Source: an uncultured Oscillospiraceae bacterium (GTDB lineage Bacteria; Bacillota; Clostridia; Oscillospirales; Acutalibacteraceae). From it: a stretch of 17,117 nucleotides of DNA. The first letter of the stretch is position 1, and each line of letters begins with the position of its first letter. Below the pieces are notes generated by a model that did not search any database, was not told the origin of the DNA, and saw only the letters and a list, made by a program, of their open reading frames with translations. Shown piece by piece: positions 1 through 6,010 of this stretch. The stretch lies in contig USMJ01000003.1 of assembly GCA_900555805.1 (NCBI GenBank), positions 1 through 17,117 on the forward strand. The letters run 5' to 3'. Both the position numbers and the translations under genes were made by a program.

Positions 1-580
1 GAACGGATACCGCCATGCCCTCGGGGATGTTGTGAAGCCCAATGACGAGAGCCATGATGAAGCCGCTGCCCGAGAGAATCTCGGTGCTGTCTTTGGCGTA
101 TGACGCTCCGATAACAATGCCCTCTGGGAGATTATGCAGGGCGATAGCGAACGCCATGACGACGCCGGCTATGAACAGACCCGACTTTTTCTCCCTGTGG
201 GTGTTGAGGTGGTCGCTGTGAATAAGCTCCTCAAGATCGTCCGCGGTCTTCGGATGCGACTTGTCGCCGACATGCGGAACTTCCTTTTGAGTGTGTCGGT
301 CGATAACATAGTTGAGAAGATAAACGACGCCGTAGCCGACACAAACGGCTAAAATAATTTTAAGTACGCTCGACTTTCCGTGCTTAAGCCCGAGTTCAAG
401 CGCCTCTTGAAGCAGGTCGAGACAAACGACGCTGAGCATTACGCCTGCGGCAAAGCTCAGAAGAAGACTGACAATTTTTTGGGAGTCTTTTTTAAACAAG
501 GCGCCTATCAGACCGCCGAGACCTGTTCCGCCGATACCGGAAACAGCCGTAACAAGCGCGATTTTCAGTAGAATATTCAT
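1..580 (-). CDS. ZIP-family divalent metal transporter (3' end cut by window edge)
   Basis: Reading the minus strand from ATG at 580-578 gives 193 codons without a stop to the window edge. The protein is hydrophobic and carries the two ZIP signature metal-site motifs, HNLPEG at residues 149-154 and HNIPEG at 183-188. Between the early and later membrane segments is a polar loop (about residues 95-132) with six histidines (96, 103, 109, 121, 124, 128), typical of the variable metal-binding loop of ZIP proteins. ZIP proteins bring Zn2+, Fe2+ or Mn2+ into the cytoplasm; the metal cannot be told from sequence. Usual length is about 250-270 residues, so perhaps 60-80 residues lie outside the window. 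The start follows the upstream mgtC-like stop by 7 bases, with an AGAGG ribosome site inside the end of that gene, so the two are probably co-transcribed and translationally linked. Confidence 0.93.
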   Translation of the reverse strand, partial: MNILLKIALVTAVSGIGGTGLGGLIGALFKKDSQKIVSLLLSFAAGVMLSVVCLDLLQEALELGLKHGKSSVLKIILAVCVGYGVVYLLNYVIDRHTQKEVPHVGDKSHPKTADDLEELIHSDHLNTHREKKSGLFIAGVVMAFAIALHNLPEGIVIGASYAKDSTEILSGSGFIMALVIGLHNIPEGMAVSV

Positions 581-587
581 CGAAAGC

Positions 588-1292
588 TTATACCTCTATC
601 GCGATAACGTCTTCGTCCTCTTCGAGAAGATAGCTGAGATTTTCGACTCGTTCTTCTCTCGGAACCTTGATGGCGAGATTGACGGTATAGGTTTCATCTT
701 TGTTCCGCTTGACCCGTTGGTTCACCACTTCTATTTGGTGATCGTCCAGACATTGTATCAATCGGTTCATAACATTGGTTTGATTAGATTTAAGCGTTAC
801 TTTTATGTAGGTATTAAGTGCGCCCTCAATATTTCCTGCGTACTTATGAAGATAAATCTGAAGAACGATTATAAGTATTGTAGAAAATACGCCGACTATG
901 ATCATTCCGCCGCCTATCGCAAGTCCGATACCCGAAGTAGCCCAAATGCCTGCCGCCGTGGTCAGACCCTTGATGGAGCTGTCCTTGACGAAGATAACGC
1001 CTGCGCCGAGAAAGCTGACGCCCGTGATAACGTTGGCCGCGATTCGGGAAGCGTCCGCTTTAGGCACATCCCCAAACGCGTACTTGGAAACGATCATCAT
1101 AAGAGCCGAACCTATCGCGACAATAAGATGAGTTCTGATTCCGGCCTCCTTCTGACGTTTGCTTCGCTCAATACCGATAGCCGCGCCGCAAGCCGCGGAG
1201 ATGACGATCCTGACAAGATATATTAGATCATCGGGCAGCGCGGTGTAGAAATTATCATATGCACTGAAAAAACCGCCGAGAGCAAGTTCCAT
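588..1292 (-). CDS. mgtC: MgtC/SapB-family membrane protein
   Basis: The product has 234 residues. I place the start at ATG 1292-1290 because a GGAGGA ribosome site lies just upstream (AGGAGGAACAATT before ATG); an upstream in-frame ATG at 1334 has no such site. The N-terminal half holds several membrane segments with the family's conserved pieces: GIER at 40-43, AGIRTH at 50-55, Asp80 followed by SR, FLGAG at 94-98, and an AAGIWATSGIGLAIGG-type stretch at about 113-128. The C-terminal region (about 150-234) is soluble and compatible with the small ACT-like domain of longer MgtC proteins. Salmonella MgtC modulates F-type ATP synthase and helps survival in low Mg2+ and acid; roles in clostridia are not settled. 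It is the first gene of a two-gene unit with the ZIP transporter, which suggests a link to metal or ion homeostasis. Family assignment is firm, physiological role is not. Confidence 0.93.
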   Translation of the reverse strand: MELALGGFFSAYDNFYTALPDDLIYLVRIVISAACGAAIGIERSKRQKEAGIRTHLIVAIGSALMMIVSKYAFGDVPKADASRIAANVITGVSFLGAGVIFVKDSSIKGLTTAAGIWATSGIGLAIGGGMIIVGVFSTILIIVLQIYLHKYAGNIEGALNTYIKVTLKSNQTNVMNRLIQCLDDHQIEVVNQRVKRNKDETYTVNLAIKVPREERVENLSYLLEEDEDVIAIEV

Positions 1293-1330
1293 AATTGTTC
1301 CTCCTGATAAATTTGATAAAAGAAAAGTAA

Positions 1331-1348
1331 TCACAGCCGAAGCTGTGA
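1331..1348 (-). promoter_or_regulatory. UUCG-loop hairpin in the mgtC leader
   Basis: On the minus strand a perfect 7-bp stem TCACAGC/GCTGTGA closes a TTCG loop, giving the very stable C(UUCG)G tetraloop in RNA. It sits between the predicted transcript start (near 1367) and the GGAGGA site. The following TTACTTTTCTTTT is pyrimidine-rich, so the element could act as a weak attenuator or as an mRNA-stabilising hairpin. Structure is seen; function is inference. Confidence 0.6.
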
Positions 1349-1373
1349 CCCATTAAACAACTATTGCCCTACT

Positions 1374-1402
1374 ATGTTAGCACAGATATCAGTAATTGTC
1401 AA
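1374..1402 (-). promoter_or_regulatory. Predicted housekeeping promoter for mgtC-ZIP
   Basis: The minus strand has TTGACA (1402-1397), a 17-base spacer and TAACAT (1379-1374) preceded by TGC, an extended -10. Predicted start is near 1367, giving a leader of about 75 bases before the mgtC ATG. It diverges from the zapA promoter, with an AT-rich block (1403-1485) in between in which I see no gene. Confidence 0.72.
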
Positions 1403-1485
1403 TAAAATCAGCCAAAAATTCCCGACAAAAATGAAAAATTATATAGAAACAGTAGAAAATAACAGAAATTTTTTAAAATAGGTCT

Positions 1486-1513
1486 TTCATATTCGGACGA
1501 CTTATAGTATAAT
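1486..1513 (+). promoter_or_regulatory. Predicted housekeeping promoter for zapA
   Basis: A perfect TATAAT at 1508-1513 lies about 55 bases before the zapA ATG. The best -35 is TTCATA at 1486-1491 with a 16-base spacer (four of six consensus bases). The -10 is convincing, the -35 weak. It would serve zapA and the U32 gene. Confidence 0.55.
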
Positions 1514-1567
1514 AAACAATGGTATTTTGTTTCAGCGTTTTATTATCCAAGGAAAGGACGAATAATC

Positions 1568-1993
1568 ATGATTAAAAACAGAGTTAAACTCACAATAGGC
1601 GGAGCCGAATATGCAATAATAACCGAGGACGATGTCAACTATGTGACCGAGCTCGGCGCGGAGCTTAACGAGGCTCTTTCTAATATAATGAAAGAAAATC
1701 CGCATATTTCGACCACTCAGGCGGCTGTTCTTCTCGCTCTTGACTATGCGGACGAGTTCAAGAAGGCCAACATAACAGCCGACAATCTCCGTTCTCAGAT
1801 AAAGGATTATCTTGACGACGCGGCGAACGCAAAGAGCAAGGCGGACTGGGCAAGACACGAAGCCGAGAACGCCAAGAGAGAGCTTGAAGCTTCGAAGCTC
1901 GAGATAGACAGACTGAACATTCAGATCAGATCTCTTCTCGAACAGATGAACTTCGGCGCAGGCAGTGCCGCAGGCGGAAAGAGCGGAAAATAA
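1568..1993 (+). CDS. zapA: Cell division protein ZapA with long C-terminal coiled coil
   Basis: 141 residues. The N-terminus (KNRVKLTIGG, then EYAIITEDD) matches the ZapA beta-hairpin region, followed by helices and a heptad-like, charge-rich stretch from about residue 55 to 130 that should form a coiled coil. ZapA binds FtsZ filaments in the cytoplasm and cross-links or stabilises the Z-ring. Most bacillar ZapA proteins are about 85-100 residues; this one has a longer coiled coil and ends in a flexible Gly/Ala/Ser/Lys tail. The ATG follows an AAGGAAAGG ribosome site. The gene is the first of a unit with the U32 gene, which begins 3 bases after its stop; this pairing recurs in clostridia. Identity rests on the N-terminal motif and the neighbour, and is good. 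Confidence 0.88.
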   Translation: MIKNRVKLTIGGAEYAIITEDDVNYVTELGAELNEALSNIMKENPHISTTQAAVLLALDYADEFKKANITADNLRSQIKDYLDDAANAKSKADWARHEAENAKRELEASKLEIDRLNIQIRSLLEQMNFGAGSAAGGKSGK

Positions 1994-1996
1994 AAT

Positions 1997-4042
1997 ATGG
2001 CGATTGAGATCTTATCGCCTGCCGGTAGCTTTGAGTCGCTCGTTGCCGCCATACGCTGCGGAGCTAACGCAGTATATCTCGGCACGAAAGCGTTTAACGC
2101 AAGGCGGAACGCAGGCAACTTTGACTACGGGGAGCTGAATGAAGCTGTCGAATACGCCCACGGGCGGCAGGCAGATATTCATGTCACGCTGAACACACTC
2201 GTTTCAGACGACGAGATCGCCGACGCTGTTGATACGATTAAGCACATTTGCGATTCCAAGGCAGATGTGCTTATTTTGCAGGATCTCGGTGCGGCTTATC
2301 TCGCGAGGGAGTGCGCTCCCGACATAAAGCGCCACGCTTCGACCCAGACTTCGGTTCAGACGGCTTACGGCGCAAATATGATGAGCGAGCTTGGCTTTTC
2401 GCGCGTGGTTTTGCCGCGCGAGACAAGCCTTGCGGAACTTGAAAATATAAGAAAAAGCACATCCGCCGAGCTTGAATGTTTTGTCCACGGCGCGCTTTGT
2501 ATGTGCGTCTCGGGACAGTGCTATCTCAGCGCGATGCTCGGCTCGCGAAGCGGAAACAGGGGGCTTTGCGCCCAGCCCTGCCGCCTGCCGTTCGCCGTCG
2601 AAAACGGCACGGGTCACGACCTTTCGCTCAAAGACACCTCGCTCATCGGCGAGATATCCGACCTCGAAAAAGCCGGAGCCTGTTCTGTCAAAATCGAGGG
2701 AAGAATGAAGCGCCCCGAATATGTTGCGGCGGCGACAAAGGCTTGCCGTGATTCGGTACGCGGGGAACTTGATTCCGAACTTGAAACGGCACTGCGCGCG
2801 GTCTTCTCCCGTTCGGGATTCACAAAAGGCTATCTTGAGGGGAAGCTCTCAAGAGATATGTTCGGAACGAGGATGAAAGAGGATGTCACGGCGGCGAAGA
2901 AAGTCCTGCCGTCGCTTGAAAGGCTCTATGACAAGGAACAGCCGCTCATACCCGTTGATTTTTACCTGAGCGTGATAGAAAACGAGACGGTCACGCTTTC
3001 GGGTTCATCCATGGGCAAGAGCTATTTCGCCGACAGCGGAGTTTTACCCGAAAAAGCTATAAGCAAGCCCATGACATCGGATGTCCTGAAACAGAGAATA
3101 TCGAAATGCGGCGGCACTCCGTTTTTCGCAAACGATATAGAGGTCGACCTCGACGACGGACTTATCGTACCGTCAAGCGTGATAAACGCTTTAAGGCGGG
3201 AGGTTCTTGACAATCTTCTTATGAAGCTCAGCGAACGGAAGCCGAAGCGATTCGTCCCCATAAATCTGTCCCGAACGGAACACAAATCCGATGAAACCAA
3301 GCTTTATATAAGACTCAGAGATATATCCCAACTGCCCGACGATCTGACCGGGATAGACACGGTATACCTCCCGATGAACACCGATATCGACAAGCTCAAG
3401 CCGCTCAGCGAAAAGGTCAGGGTCGGAGTTGAGATCCCGAGAGGAATATTCGGAACGGCGGATAAGATATACTCAAAGCTTAAAATTCTCAAGGAGAACG
3501 GGATCACGCTTGCCTACGCGACAAACCTTGACGGCGTCGCCATGGCGAGGGAACTTTCAATGGATATCCATACAGGCTTTACGCTCAATATATTTAACAC
3601 GCTTTCTTTAAACGAGCTTGAAAAATTGGGCGTCAGCGAAGCGACCGTTTCGGCTGAACTTACGCTCGGTCAGATAAAGAAGCTCGGCGGAAACATAAAA
3701 AGAGGAATCATAGCCTACGGCAACATTCCGCTTATGCTGACGAGAAACTGTCCCATACGGAACGGAAAAACCTGCGATAAATGCAAGAGTAACTCATATC
3801 TCACTGACAGAATGGGCGTAAAATTCCCTGTCGTCTGTTCAAACGGATGCAGCGAGTTTCTAAATTCGAGACCCATCTATCTCGCCGACAGATTAAGAGA
3901 AGTCGAAAACGTCGACTTCATAACGCTCTATTTCACCAAAGAGGATAAAGCCGAAGTCAAGAACACGGTCGGCGCGTACCTCAAAGAAGAAAAACCGAGC
4001 GGAGAATTCACAAGAGGGCTTTATTACAGAGGTGTGGAATAA
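1997..4042 (+). CDS. Peptidase U32-family protein, long form (RlhA/TrhP-like RNA hydroxylase candidate)
   Basis: 681 residues. It starts with EILSPAG and GANAVYLG, typical of the U32 TIM-barrel. Residues 158-178 fit the U32 signature (E-x-F-x2-G-A-L-C-x4-G-x-C-x-L-S), with Cys168 and Cys175, followed by NRGLC and QPCR carrying Cys191 and Cys195. These four cysteines correspond to the conserved set in TrhP/RlhA proteins. Residues about 290-420 match the extra DUF3656-type middle domain found in long members such as E. coli RlhA (about 650 residues). A C-terminal cysteine cluster is present (585, 593, 596, 614, 618) in the usual RNCP, DRMG, FPV context. RlhA makes 5-hydroxycytidine at 23S position 2501 and TrhP hydroxylates tRNA U34, both depending on iron and prephenate metabolism; older annotations call the family collagenase-like protease. 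Which RNA this one acts on is not decided by sequence. It is translationally close to zapA. Confidence 0.9.
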   Translation: MAIEILSPAGSFESLVAAIRCGANAVYLGTKAFNARRNAGNFDYGELNEAVEYAHGRQADIHVTLNTLVSDDEIADAVDTIKHICDSKADVLILQDLGAAYLARECAPDIKRHASTQTSVQTAYGANMMSELGFSRVVLPRETSLAELENIRKSTSAELECFVHGALCMCVSGQCYLSAMLGSRSGNRGLCAQPCRLPFAVENGTGHDLSLKDTSLIGEISDLEKAGACSVKIEGRMKRPEYVAAATKACRDSVRGELDSELETALRAVFSRSGFTKGYLEGKLSRDMFGTRMKEDVTAAKKVLPSLERLYDKEQPLIPVDFYLSVIENETVTLSGSSMGKSYFADSGVLPEKAISKPMTSDVLKQRISKCGGTPFFANDIEVDLDDGLIVPSSVINALRREVLDNLLMKLSERKPKRFVPINLSRTEHKSDETKLYIRLRDISQLPDDLTGIDTVYLPMNTDIDKLKPLSEKVRVGVEIPRGIFGTADKIYSKLKILKENGITLAYATNLDGVAMARELSMDIHTGFTLNIFNTLSLNELEKLGVSEATVSAELTLGQIKKLGGNIKRGIIAYGNIPLMLTRNCPIRNGKTCDKCKSNSYLTDRMGVKFPVVCSNGCSEFLNSRPIYLADRLREVENVDFITLYFTKEDKAEVKNTVGAYLKEEKPSGEFTRGLYYRGVE

Positions 4043-4106
4043 ATTTGTCCTGCGGTGAGAAATATGCCGAAATATAGACATTTTTAATAAAATTTCATTA
4101 AAACCG

Positions 4107-4135
4107 TTTACATTTTTGTTTAATTGTGCTATCAT
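4107..4135 (+). promoter_or_regulatory. Strong predicted promoter for hpf
   Basis: TTTACA at 4107-4112, a 17-base spacer, then TATCAT at 4130-4135 preceded by TGC (extended -10). Directly upstream, 4081-4103 is almost pure A/T and could act as an UP element. Predicted start is near 4142. No convincing terminator separates it from the U32 gene, so read-through may add to hpf expression. Confidence 0.7.
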
Positions 4136-4141
4136 AACAGT

Positions 4142-4207
4142 ACAAGAAGGAGGTAACGATCCCGAGACAAAAATTCGGGGTTTAATATATACAAAGGAGA
4201 TGTCGTT
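4142..4207 (+). promoter_or_regulatory. hpf 5' leader: orphan Shine-Dalgarno plus hairpin
   Basis: Within a few bases of the predicted transcript start lies GAAGGAGGT (4146-4154), a near-perfect anti-16S match with no ATG, GTG or TTG at usable spacing behind it. It is followed by a 7-bp hairpin (ATCCCGA 4159-4165 with TCGGGGT 4175-4181, one G-U pair). The real hpf ribosome site, AAAGGAGA, comes at 4193-4200. The arrangement resembles the STAB-SD elements of Bacillus (aprE, cry3A leaders), where a 5' ribosome-binding site protects the mRNA; a standby site is another option. An 8-codon frame from ATC 4159 to TAA 4185 exists but needs a very rare start. Confidence 0.5.
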
Positions 4208-4738
4208 ATGAAAGTAACAGTTATCGGCAAAAAATGTACACCCAGGGATTCTTTCGTCGAAAGAGCGGAGAAAAAGCTCTCGAAAATTGATAAATTTTTC
4301 GGCAACGACGCAATAGCCAAGGTGACGGCAAAGGTTGAAAGAAACGCCAAGGTTGTCGAAGTTACGATCAATCATAACGGAGTTATTTTCAGAGCTCAGG
4401 AAAGATCCGACGATATGATTGACGCTCTCGACGGCTGCGTCGACATTCTTATCAGACAGATAAGAAAAAACAAGACCAAGCTTGAAAGAAAATTCAAGAG
4501 TGCCGCACCCATCGACTTTTCCGAATTCACCGAACCCGTCGCAGAAGAAGAGGAATTTGAACTTGTCAGAACGAAGGAGGTCCCCCTCAAGCCGCAAAGC
4601 GTTGACGAAGCCATACTTCAGATGAATATGCTCGGCCATATGTTCTATATGTTCATCAACGCCGAGACGAACGAGATCTGCGTCGTCTATGCCAGAAAAG
4701 ACGGAGGCTACGGACTGCTTATTCCCGAAAAAAGCTGA
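4208..4738 (+). CDS. hpf: Ribosome hibernation promoting factor, long form
   Basis: 176 residues. The N-terminal S30AE domain covers about residues 1-97 and ends in a basic helix (RQIRKNKTKLERKFK) that in this family lies in the mRNA channel of the 30S subunit. An acidic linker (EEEEFE) precedes a C-terminal domain at about 117-176 of the HPF dimerisation type, with the recognisable KPQSVDEAILQMNMLGHMF pattern. Long HPF joins two 70S ribosomes into an inactive 100S dimer through this C-terminal domain during stationary phase or starvation. Length fits the long form (about 170-190). ATG follows AAAGGAG by 8 bases. It has its own promoter and leader and sits between two genes for probable ribosomal RNA modification. 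Confidence 0.96.
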   Translation: MKVTVIGKKCTPRDSFVERAEKKLSKIDKFFGNDAIAKVTAKVERNAKVVEVTINHNGVIFRAQERSDDMIDALDGCVDILIRQIRKNKTKLERKFKSAAPIDFSEFTEPVAEEEEFELVRTKEVPLKPQSVDEAILQMNMLGHMFYMFINAETNEICVVYARKDGGYGLLIPEKS

Positions 4739-4767
4739 TTGAAAAATCCGATATAATGTGATATAAT
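4739..4767 (+). promoter_or_regulatory. Consensus-like promoter at the end of hpf (long operon)
   Basis: TTGAAA at 4739-4744 begins one base past the hpf stop codon. After a 17-base spacer comes TATAAT at 4762-4767, preceded by TGA (extended -10). A second TATAAT ten bases earlier (4752-4757) lies in the repeated GATATAAT but has no -35. Predicted start is G4773/G4774, so the transcript would begin inside the hpf terminator-like hairpin. This is the best promoter candidate for the ten-gene run beginning at 4885. Confidence 0.7.
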
Positions 4768-4793
4768 ACAGTGGCGCATTTGCGCCGCTGTAT
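4766..4793 (+). terminator. 12-bp hairpin after hpf, terminator-like
   Basis: A 12-bp stem (ATACAGTGGCGC with GCGCCGCTGTAT, one G-U pair) closes an ATTT loop 27 bases after the hpf stop. The downstream sequence is only moderately T-rich (TTCTGATTTTATC), so termination may be partial. Its 5' arm overlaps the -10 of the next promoter, so a transcript starting at 4773/4774 would instead carry just the top GGCGC/GCGCC stem as a 5' cap-like hairpin. Confidence 0.6.
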
Positions 4794-4811
4794 TTCTGAT
4801 TTTATCCCGAT

Positions 4812-4856
4812 TTAAAAAGCCGTAAATTTAAACGAAAACCGGCTTTTTAAGTCGGT
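4812..4856 (+). promoter_or_regulatory. Mutually exclusive hairpins in the methyltransferase leader
   Basis: Two stems share the same segment. Stem A pairs TTAAAAAGCCG (4812-4822) with CGGCTTTTTAA (4840-4850), an 11-bp perfect match whose T-run resembles a bidirectional terminator. Stem B pairs ACCGGCTT (4838-4845) with AAGTCGGT (4849-4856), 8 bp with one G-U and a 3-base loop. Only one can form at a time. The region lies between the promoter at 4739 and the ATG at 4885, so an attenuation or antitermination switch is possible; it matches no riboswitch class I recognise. Structure is seen, function inferred. Confidence 0.45.
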
Positions 4857-4884
4857 TACATAACTAAAAGGACAGGTATAATTT

Positions 4885-6000
4885 ATGCAGATCAATTTCG
4901 TCATTCCCTGCTTGCTGGGTCTTGAGTCAATAATCGCTAACGAGATGAAAGACCTTGGAGCGGATAACGTCGTCTGCGAAAACGGCAGGGTTCTGTTTTC
5001 GGGCGACGAGCATATTCTCGCCAGAGCCAACATCTGCTCGCGCTACGCCGAGAGAATACAGATCCTTGTCGGCTCGTTCGAGGCGCATAGCTTCGAAGAC
5101 CTCTTTCAGGGAACAAAGGCTCTGCCGTGGGAAAACTGGATAGGCAGCCGCGACGCTTTCCCCGTCAAAGGATATTCGATAAATTCCGATCTTTTCAGCG
5201 TCAGCGACTGTCAGGCGATAATCAAGAAAGCCATCGTCGAGCGTATGAAAACGAAGTATAACATTTCGTGGTTTGAGGAGACGGGTCCCGTTTATCAGGT
5301 TCAGTTCTCCATAATGAAGAATCAAGTCAGCCTTCTGCTCGACACTTCGGGCGCTGGTCTTCACAAGAGGGGCTACCGACTCGAAGCGAACCTTGCGCCG
5401 ATAAAGGAGACGATCGCCGCTTCGCTTGTCAACATCGCGAGGGTCAGACCTTATCATACGCTGTACGACCCGATGTGCGGTTCGGGAACTATCCTGATCG
5501 AAGGCGCAATGTATGCGAACAATATAGCGCCCGGCGTGAACAGACACTTCTCAGCCGAAAGATGGCTGAACATTCCGCAGTCTGTCTGGAGCGAGGAGCG
5601 AGACAGAGCGAGGGCTCTCGCCCTGACCGACAGCCAATTTGTCGCTTACGGCTCGGACATTGACTCGGCGGCTCTCGAAATAGCCCAAGTGAACGCCAAG
5701 AGAGCAGGCGTAGAAAAATATATTCATTTTGAAAAAGCCGATATTAAGGACTTCAAGAAGAAAAGCGAAAAAGGTACGGTCATATGCAATCCGCCGTACG
5801 GCGAGAGACTTCTCGACATAGAGCAGGCGAACGCGCTATACCGCCTCATGGGCAGAAAGTTCAAGCCCGAACGCGGCTGGGCGTACTATATAATAGCGCC
5901 GAACGACGAATTTGAAAAGCAGTTCGGAAGACGCGCGGACAAACGAAGAAAAATATACAACGGCATGATCAAATGCCAATACTATATGTATTTCAAATAA
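4885..6000 (+). CDS. THUMP-domain class I SAM-dependent rRNA methyltransferase (YpsC/RlmL-like)
   Basis: 371 residues. The N-terminal part (about 1-160) fits a ferredoxin-like plus THUMP RNA-binding region, followed by the linker phrase GLHKRGYR (158-165) common to this family. The UPF0020 methylase domain follows, with the SAM-binding motif DPMCGSGT at 195-202, an acidic loop (GSDID, about 256-260) and the catalytic NPPYGER at 302-308, the NPPY type used for N2-methylation of guanine. The closest characterised relatives are B. subtilis YpsC and the N-terminal RlmL half of E. coli RlmKL, which modifies G2445 of 23S rRNA; the fused RlmK half is absent here, as usual in Firmicutes. The ATG has a modest AAAAGGACAGG ribosome site. 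It is the first gene of the long operon and has a structured leader. Exact target nucleotide is inference. Confidence 0.9.
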   Translation: MQINFVIPCLLGLESIIANEMKDLGADNVVCENGRVLFSGDEHILARANICSRYAERIQILVGSFEAHSFEDLFQGTKALPWENWIGSRDAFPVKGYSINSDLFSVSDCQAIIKKAIVERMKTKYNISWFEETGPVYQVQFSIMKNQVSLLLDTSGAGLHKRGYRLEANLAPIKETIAASLVNIARVRPYHTLYDPMCGSGTILIEGAMYANNIAPGVNRHFSAERWLNIPQSVWSEERDRARALALTDSQFVAYGSDIDSAALEIAQVNAKRAGVEKYIHFEKADIKDFKKKSEKGTVICNPPYGERLLDIEQANALYRLMGRKFKPERGWAYYIIAPNDEFEKQFGRRADKRRKIYNGMIKCQYYMYFK

Positions 6001-6010
6001 GGAGGAGCTT

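Noticed and set aside
1293..1367. Mg2+-sensing riboswitch (M-box) before mgtC.
   Set aside because: The predicted leader is only about 75 bases and contains a single hairpin, too short and simple for the known M-box.
4082..4103. A 7-bp inverted repeat TTTTAAT/ATTAAAA after the U32 gene, considered as a terminator.
   Set aside because: The stem is entirely A/T and too weak; its position just before the -35 of hpf fits an AT-rich UP element better.
4159..4185. Eight-codon leader peptide frame (ATC to TAA) after the orphan Shine-Dalgarno of hpf.
   Set aside because: ATC is an extremely rare start codon; mRNA stabilisation or a standby site is simpler.
3893..4639. A 248-codon open frame on the minus strand across the end of the U32 gene, the hpf promoter and hpf.
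   Set aside because: It runs antisense to two well-recognised proteins, covers a clear promoter and leader, and its product matches no family I know. It is a by-product of codon composition, as are other long antisense frames at 4927-5547, 7815-8399, 12258-12890 and 14510-15211.
4877..4882. A perfect TATAAT just before the methyltransferase ATG.
   Set aside because: It lacks a -35 at correct spacing and would start transcription at or after the ATG; it is part of the AT-rich ribosome-site spacer.
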